Source of the DNA: Luscinia megarhynchos
Taxonomy: Eukaryota; Chordata; Aves; Passeriformes; Turdidae
Assembly: GCA_034336665.1 (NCBI GenBank)
Contig: JAPFBE010000002.1
Location: 79,986,905-80,050,904, forward strand
DNA length: 64,000 bases
Direction: 5' to 3'
Positions 10,501-19,500 of the stretch are shown here, in pieces. Numbering within the stretch: position 1 is the first letter of the stretch; the number at the start of each line of letters is the position of its first letter. The position numbers and the translations under genes are program-made. Below the pieces are notes generated by a model. The model saw only the letters and a program-made list of their open reading frames with translations. It did no database searches and was not told where the DNA came from.

Positions 10501-13500
10501 AGGGTTTTCATCCACTTCTTGGCATATAGCATCACTGTGGTTTTAATGGGATTGTTTCTTGAAGCAAACATGATGAGGCCATGAAATCTCTGGCTTTTGG
10601 TAAGAAATAATTAATGACAGACTTAGGAAGTATTGGGGATTGCTTTATTTTTGGAACACAAGTTTAAATTGTACAGTTTATTAGAGATTATTGTAAAGTA
10701 CAGGACTACACTTCATCAGGAAAAAAATTGAAGAGGAGGAAAGTGACTATAGTGGTTAAGGCAAACTGAGAGTGAATTCATACTGATGGAAAATAATGAA
10801 TAACCATTTGAGTTTAATTAGATATGTTGTTTTCCAGGAGATGGCAGATTCAGAGACAGAACTGAATAACTGGTGGGTAGAAAACTGCAAGGACTCTGAA
10901 AAAGTATCTCTTCATCAGTGTCAAAGTGCTATCTTTGAGCTATTGGAAGGTATTTAGCATATGGGTGCAATGGGTGGAAGGGGGGGAAACTTAAAAGTCA
11001 AAACTGACATGCTATTTAAGTTGACATCAGTTTGGACATGCTTACTTTTTCATGATCAAGAGAGTCATGTCTTTGAGAATGTGCCTAGGTACTTTCCAGG
11101 GCATGGCAAAGAATTGAAAAATGTTACACTGAGGGTATTTAAGGGAATTAAAATCCTCTGGGTAGTTCAAACTCTTAATAGAGAAACTGAATCTTGTTTG
11201 ATATCTTTGTGAACTTAGATTTGGGATTGCTGATGGATATACAGTTTGATGTATACTTTCACTCTCTCTCACCATATTCTTCAAATTAAGACAGTAAGCT
11301 ATACAATACATCCACAGATAAAATGGTAGCCTCCAATCCAAAGTAAAAGTATTATACTTTGTTTATATATGTTCATTTCTAAATTAACAGTTGTGTATTT
11401 GGCTGAATTGTAAACTGTCATAAAGTTAACAATATCTCCTCAATTTCTAGCACTGAAGCAGGTAAGGAACTGGTTTTGGTAGATCTCTCTCTACTGCACT
11501 CAAACTGTCTATCCAACGTGAGGCAGTTAAGCAGAGATGAGCTCAAACTTTTAGAAACACTTCTGAATTTCCTTTGTCTCTCTACACGTGCAAAACAAAA
11601 GTTGGTTCTTCTTTGAAATTTGTCAAATGCAAAGGATGAATTGAGTTTGTAGCAGTGACCTCACTTTTGTGTTAAATGTAAATAAAATTGCAAACCAAGT
11701 CTTGCACTGCTCTTGTTGACTTTTTTTGTTATTGGACATTTAACAAGGATTGGCAAGTTTTCAAAACATGTTAAATAGAGTATTCTGGGTTGCTTCACTG
11801 GTTTACAGTGGTGTCACATCCCTGCAGGCAAAAATCCACAATATACTAGTGCAGAAAAAGATCACAGCTTAATTGGTGGTTTCATGGCAATGTTCATCTG
11901 TGTGTTTTTAAAGGTATGAGCTCACCATCAGATATGCCACCAGGTACAATACTTGGCCTCACTGTTGGAGATCCTCGAGTTAATTTGCCAAAAAAGAAGA
12001 CAAAAGCCATGCCAGACTTTCAAAAATACCAAGGTAAAATCCCTTGTCTATATTATATGAAGAGATTTCGTTTCTCTCTCTGCTTTTGTTTTCATTTCCT
12101 GTCATCTTCTATGGATTGTCTCTTACTGTTTTTGGTTCAAAATATTTCCCATTTCCAGAGCCCCTGACAGAACAGAAACAGCTTGAAAGTTGCATAGGTT
12201 TTAGAGCAGCAGTTGTGAGGGAGGGACGTGCACCAAAGCTGGTCTTGTGCTCAGTGGAAGCCTCTGTCTGACCATACAGATGATCCAGGTTCGAATCCTG
12301 GCAAGGCCAACCAGGTGCTAAAAACTCCATAGTAAGTTTATTTGGTGTTTAGTCTTCCTGATACTGTTTCTCTCTCCAAGAAGGTATCTGCTATTTTTTG
12401 TTTATAGGCCTACGAGGTTGAAAGTTGCAATTTCACTGTGAAAAAGTTACTACTTTTGCAGGATTAATATTTCAGATGGCCAAGATGCTGGTTATGATAG
12501 AAAATGAAAGGTGTAAGCATAACTTCTGAAATTTTCATTTCAGTGTATGTGACATTTCAGTGCAAAATTCAGATTCAAATGGATGTGAATGTCCTCTAAA
12601 AATGTGCAAAAGCATGTACAGGATACAGTGGGGTTTGTGTACAGTGTTGGCATTCCCAGTTAGGCTGCCTCACCTAAATAGGAGAAACGTGTTAGCCAGC
12701 TAGCAGAGCAGCAACAAATAGAACAAATTGAAAGTTCCAGAGACTTCAAAATACTGAATTTCCTTGGTGGTCTGTTTGCAAGACAGTAGAATAATCTAGT
12801 CTTATGTATCACTTAGGTCAGGTTGAGCACCTACTTCAGTTACTGTCTTTGTTCTTTGCACAGTTCTGCTATTTTCATTTTCTTACATCTTCCTATCCTA
12901 CTCTCTGTACCTAGAACAGCCTTTCTGTTAATTAGTTCTGCTCAGCTAACTTTCTCATCATTAGTGTTCCTGTTGGAAATGCAGCATACATGACCTCTAG
13001 TTTGGTTCCTTCCTGCTGAGCAGTAAGGTGAGATATGTAGCACTTGTTTACAGCTACTGGTTTGAGCTGCTAGAAGATTTAGCAACTACAGAAAGTAATT
13101 TGGTGTCTTTCATTCTGCTTGTCATGTCTGTGAGGATGTGTTCAAGAAGGCAAGATCAACAGAAGGCATTTAGGGATTTTAAATGTCTCATAGTGGTTTC
13201 TCTCCTGCTGCCAGAGCTGATTTTTCCCTCAGGAAGGATGGCTGTGGTAAAGAGGAAATGGTGTAAGACAGGGAGTCAAGAGCACCTCTGTGTTTTTTCC
13301 TTTGGCTGGGTAGAAATGTCCATCTTCAACATCTTTCTACCTGGGGTTGTCATTCACTTGAAGAATACCTTCCATACCAAAAATACTAAGAAAAGCTGGT
13401 GTTGCTTTTTTGTTTCTTTCTGAGTGTTTTTTTTCATCATGAACTTAAAACTGCTTCTGTCCTCTGACTTTTATTTAGGAGAAGGAGAAGGTCCTTGTTC

Positions 13501-16500
13501 AGCTAGCAAGGAAAGGTAAATGGAGAAATATCTTCTAATCTAGGTTCTGCTAAATAAGTTAATGTTACACAGAACTGAAAAAGTTGAGTAGGCAGAAGGA
13601 TAAAAGAAGACAGACAATACCACTGTCTTTCAGTAGAACTTGCCTGAAAAAAAAGACTAAGATCTGTAATTCCATTTCAGTGCTATTAATTTCTGAAAAA
13701 AAAAAAATCATTTTATGAGCCTTCGAATTGCATAAACTTTCTGAGCCTTGATTATGTTATGACCTTACTCAGATATAGTAATATTGAGAGCTGACCTGTA
13801 TTAAAAATGTTAATAGTAATGTCTTAATCACATCCTGTTAATTGAGCAATAAAATGGAACCATTTTTCCCTGTTTTTTTACTTCTTGGACATTCAAGTAC
13901 TATTAGGATTAATATTAGTAAGATTGAAATAGGGCTGTATATGTTAGCATATACGTTCTGTATGTGTTTTAGCCTCTCTTGTTCTTCAGAATTGTATAAA
14001 AGCCAACTGATTTTCTTAGATAAACTTTACTAATTTAAAGATGTGTTGTTTGTCAAATGAGTGAATAGTTTAGGTAAGTTGTGGCCATCACTTTTGCTTA
14101 GGATTGTCATACATGCAGTCTGTGGAATGATACGTATCTGTTCCCGTTGCTTTTTTTTTTCCAAAATGCTGTTCTGAGATAAGCCTGTGTAGTTCTTCCC
14201 TGTAACACACTAACAAATCAAATGTAATTTCAGTCATTCCCAGTTACTTTATCTCTTCAATGCATATGCATATGTGCAAACTGTGTGTTATGAACACAGG
14301 CTGATCAGATTTAGTCAAAACAACTGTCATTTCTTCAGGCTGGAGTCAAGACTCCCAGTAAGCAGTCAGTTCTCACAAGACTGCACATTAGTACTGTTCT
14401 TTTCTCCAGTTTAAAGTACACTTCTGACGTTTTGATATATTGTTGTTATCTTGTCTGGAGAAAACAAATTCCACTGCCTTAAAAAACAGTCAACATGGAG
14501 TATGGTGAAACTTATACATAATCAGTGAATAAGATGCATAGAAGGAGAATACTCCATGAAAGATATGTGAACTAAAGTTTCTTCTGCAGACACAGAGCTG
14601 GGTCTATGCCTGTACATGTACTTCTTGCAGAGGTGCAGGTATCTGTCCCCAGCTGTCCTGCACCCTCCCTCCCTGCATACATAGGGCTCTCAGACTGCTC
14701 CTGGGCAGTGTTTCTGTTTTTTGCCTTTTTTTTTTTTGCGAAAGAGAGGAAGGAAGATTTTCAACTAGAATTCTTAGGCCTGTCTTCTAAGACAGATAAT
14801 CAGCTATGCAAATCAGATCAATAGTTTGAAATGGAACAAAGCCTTCTGTCTTCTGTATTGTCTAAGTACCAGCCATTGACAGCAGAAGTAGCTTGTTGAT
14901 GAGCTTCATATGCTTAGTAGTGCAACTTCCTATTTGCTAAACTAGCCCTAATGTCTTACTTTCACTATTACCAGCAATTTATTTATCAGTAAGGTATTTC
15001 CCAGAAGTCCTAAAATCTGGACTGAAGAAAACGGGAGAGAGGTAAGAAGAACTTGTGTGAGGATTTGGGATTATGATTGAGTTATAGTATGCTTAGTAGA
15101 AAGAATAAATTCTCCAGGTTCAGTGAGGATCAAAGAGAAGGAATGTACCGAGTTAGAGAAGAATATTTTAGGCTAATAAGAGGGATATTGGATGAGTGGT
15201 AGGGATGAAAAGAGGCTGACTTAAAAGGTCTTTCTATAGTAGGGAAAAAATATTCATGCTGTTACAGAATATAAGAATTGCAAAGAGCTTTGAGAATATG
15301 ACAAGGATAGGCTGCCTGAACTGTAGTAATAGAAAGAAATGTTTAAAAAAGCAGAGAAATTTGCAGTGAATAATTTGCAGTTAGAGGAACTAGAACATGT
15401 TTAAATAATTTAACATAAAGAGATTCTGGTGTTCACAAATTCTTTCTGTACAAAAGATGGAAAAGGTACTTTCCTTGCCTTATGAATGTAATTATGTGCC
15501 CTTCCTCCTTGGTTATCTGTAAGTCAGGAAGGCATTCCCTACCTCTACCACACACAGTTTTGTTCCTCTTTTTCTCCTTCTTTGGAGGCATTAATACTTG
15601 CTTTATCTCCAGACAGAATGTGCTCTGCCTCTAGGAGTGTTGAGCTCTCTTAGGTTCCTGCTCAGTTTCCTGTTCTTAATTTTTTTGTAGGAGAAGGAAT
15701 AATTGGCAAGGATTCCCTTTTTAGTTTTATTGTTCTTAATTTGAAGGAATGCTGCTGTAATCTCATAATTTCTTTTGCATTTCTTCTCCTCACATAAATC
15801 TAATTCATTAGCAAGAATGCATGACAAGTATCACTAACATCATCAAACTGTCACAAGTGCTGCAGCAGTTAATATTTCTTGCGAAGGACTTTGCAACTGT
15901 TAGTGATGGGTGCATCTTAAAGACTATGGATTTTAAAGAAATAATTATGACAGGTATGTTTGGCAGTAACTATTGCTAGGTAGTGTTAGTACCACTGAAT
16001 AATCCAAATCTTCTGTCTTTGAGTCTTTTGTCTACATTGCCTAGAAAAATTAGCAGAACAATTTTTAAAAAGACTTAAATAATTTTAAAAAACATAACAA
16101 AGTGACATGTTACATTGCTTTAGTATGTAAGACCTTGTGGATGATGAAATAAGGAGCAATCTCTCAAAGTTTTTAATCACAGAGCTGTTAATAGGTTCAT
16201 TGTATTGTTTCTTGATAAGAATTATTGTACTTAAATGGATCAGCATTCACTACATACTGTACTGTACAATTGAAGGCTGTTAATCCTTAAATCACTAAAG
16301 GTAGGTACACTTCTTCTTTGCTTTCTTTAGATTGTAAAACTGAAGAAGATAGGTTATTTAATACTTCTGCAATCCATTTTAAAGCTACAGTTGTTGTTTA
16401 TCTTTAGTAATACACACAACTATGGATTTGTGCAGACATAAGCAAGAACAGTCCCTAAAAAGATCCAGAGCAGGAAACTAGTACTAAATAAGTGTTGCAT

Positions 16501-19500
16501 GCTAGTCATACAAATGTTTCCTGTATGTACATTTCTTAAAGGTAGCTCTTGCTTCTCTTACAAGTTTACTTAGGCAGACTTATTTCAGGCTTTGCAGTGT
16601 TGCTCTTTCTGATTTTCACCAAACCTGTTGAGCTTCACACTCTGCCAGAAAGGCCAGATTCCAGAATATTAAAGGTGGTATGTAAAGATCTAATTTACAT
16701 TGCCAACAGTCGTGTCTCTTGTTAAGAAGAAATGCTGGTGAGAAAATACCAGGTTAGTCTTTCTAACATTAACAGTTGATTTCATATTTTGTATTGGGAA
16801 AAACATGTGATAGTAAAATATGGCAGAACAGTGATGCTTGTCAAAGCTTTTAATTAGGCTTTTCTTGGTTGTCTGCTCATTATACTTATGATATGGAAGT
16901 GGCTTTGGTAATTTAGTACTTAAACCACACAAATTGTTTGAATTTTTTTAAAGGCTCTTTTCTTTTGTAGATAATGATAAAGTTAGGCAGCTGTACCTGA
17001 AGGGTGTACCTGCAGACTGTGCTCACAGCTTTATCTGGGACCATGACATCTGTAAGAACGTCACTGAAAATAAAATCTCAGAGCAGGTAACTAAGTAGGT
17101 GGATTGCCATGGAAGAAATGGCTAATGGTTCATAGAGTCCATAGAAAGAGACTCTTGAAATTTGTATAAATCTAATGTTAATCTATAGCTTCCTTAATGT
17201 CAGCAGTATCCAGCTGCTAACATGAAGTGGTTTTTTGTAGCCTTTGCATAATGTTCTTGCACAGCCATTGACCATGGATTCGATTAGAAGAAAGCTTTAT
17301 TGGATTGCCTACAGGACTATAGTTGTAGGTTTATATAACAGAAAGGTTTGGAGTTGGATTTTCATACGTCACCTTGACTCGTGCAGCAGAAAAGAGTCAC
17401 ACAGGAATGCTCTGGCCTTTAGCTGTAGTCAGGATGATTCTCCTGGTGAGAACTGTGGAAGTTGAAAGGAAAGAAATCCTGTGTTTCTGAACTGTGGGTT
17501 CTGCTGTGGGTGTTCTGGGCAATATCTTGTGATTTGTAGAGAACTTCAAGTTTGCTGTTACAGGTTTGAAATCTCCTCTCTTGACATTTTCATTGACAAT
17601 GGAGGGCAGCCCATAAAGTCCATGGATAAAAAGGTGATTTAGTCCCAAGAGGTGATGAACTTTCAGCATCATTGTAATCAGAAAGAGAAAACATTTATAT
17701 GGAAAAAAATATTCTTTCTGAAAATTTATTTTGTGCTCTTTCAAACTGTCTGACATAGTGTAAAAAAGCAGAGTACTTAGAAAATATTACACTAGCACAT
17801 GACAGTTATCAGCACAATCTTTTCATATATGACAGTATTTTTTATGCTGTCATGAAATTTAGTGTTTACGTGATAAAATACAGGGAGTTGGGTGGTCTTT
17901 CTACATTTTTTCATAAATGTATTCTTCATGTGGTACAATGGAATATAACAACTGGTGGTTGATAAAACCTCGGTGCCAACATGCTTTATGTGAAACTGAT
18001 GACCAAATCTTCTTCCCATCTCTTTGGATATAGTTCAATTTGCTCCGTGTGTATTGACAGACTGAAAGCACCTGTTCAATCTAGTCTTGTGCACAAGTCT
18101 ATAAATACAAAGTTGCAAAACTTGTTTTTCTTCCTTTGTCTATGTTGTACCTGGTACCTGCTCTTTATCAAGGACTATGGAAGTAAGAAGGGAAGAAAAA
18201 GGGTGCTTAATGCTCTTTTCTAAAATAATTTTTCATGCCTGATGAAATTCTGTTCAAAATTTTCCCTAGCTGTAAACTCACCTTTTCTCTGTATCTTGGA
18301 AGGGTATCTGGAAGAGGGAAGAAGAATGGTTATTAACTTACAGGAAATGTCTCCTCCTCCTCAGGATTTAAACCATATGAGAGCTCAGTTACTGGTACCT
18401 GGATCACACCTTGATTTGGGTCCTTGTGAATCTAAGATTCCCATACTGTTGGTGCAGCAGCCAGGCAAAATGGCTGGAGAAGATCGACCAGGATGGGGGA
18501 GTGGCTGGGATATCTATCTCCCAAAGGGCTGGGGCATGGCTTTCTGGATCCCTTTTGTAAGTGACTTTGATAGCAAATTGCAAGTAAATTTGATAATTTG
18601 TATAATTTTGTTTACATTAATCGATTTTAGAGCATGTACTTCACATTGTGTAACTAATTTCCAGTGACAGGATCAAAATCTCACTTTAAAAAGTGACATA
18701 TGAATTGGTTCATGACAGAAGCTTGGTCTTGAAACTTAAACAATAGCTTTTCATGTCTTCTCTTGGGTACAACTATGCCCACATGGCAGTCTAGAAGCAG
18801 CAAATCAGTGGGGAGTCAGGAGAGAAAGCTGAAGCTATGCCTCTCTGTGTTTCTACAAGCATATGCCTTTAAAGAGAAATAATTTGGTGCCTGCTGCTAA
18901 TCAATTTCCTGCTTGGCTATCTACATCTCTATCACCAAGGTATCTAATTTGGGAGAGAGCTTAAAACCAAGTTTGAGTTAAGCTTGAATACTCCTTCAGT
19001 GCTGTTTGAAGCACCCTGCTTTGAGTGTTTAGGTGGCAGCTTTAAAACTTAATAAAGTTTTAATTCTGCAGTTAAAATTATGCTTTTGAATGTGCAGGGG
19101 ATTTAGTTGCAGCGATACCTGTTGTGGGGTTAAAATACATCGGGCAGTACGTATGACAGTGGCTGTCAAAGTAATACAACATTCCTGGCAAAGATCAGAA
19201 CCTGTGAAACTCTCTTTGGTTTTGCTGATAGTTTTTCAGAATTAAATTTAAAAAGCATGACTAACATTTTTTGTTGAAATTTGCATCTATAACTGTGGAA
19301 ACCATGATTAAGTTTATTTTTTAAAGTTTAGGTGTTAGACTTGCAATTTTCTAAGGAAGTACCCTCTGGGCATTAATGTTTTGTTTCAGCTAGGAACCTG
19401 GAATTGGTTCAAATATTGCTTTTTGGGTGTTTGGTTTTTGTAACAGATATATCGAGGTGTACGAGTCGGTGGCTTGCAAGAGGCATTAAAGCATTCTGAA

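Larger units (their letters stand above)
12034..16970 (+). other. POP1: POP1 intron 10 (largest, 4.9 kb)
   Basis: AT-rich. It holds the tRNA-like sequence at 12241-12309 and a 37-nt exon-like segment at 13479-13515, both listed separately. Nothing else recognised. Confidence 0.85.

Noticed and set aside
12241..12309. Functional tRNA gene with GAC anticodon
   Set aside because: The 8-nt anticodon loop and degenerate D arm do not fit a working tRNA, so only a tRNA-like call is kept.
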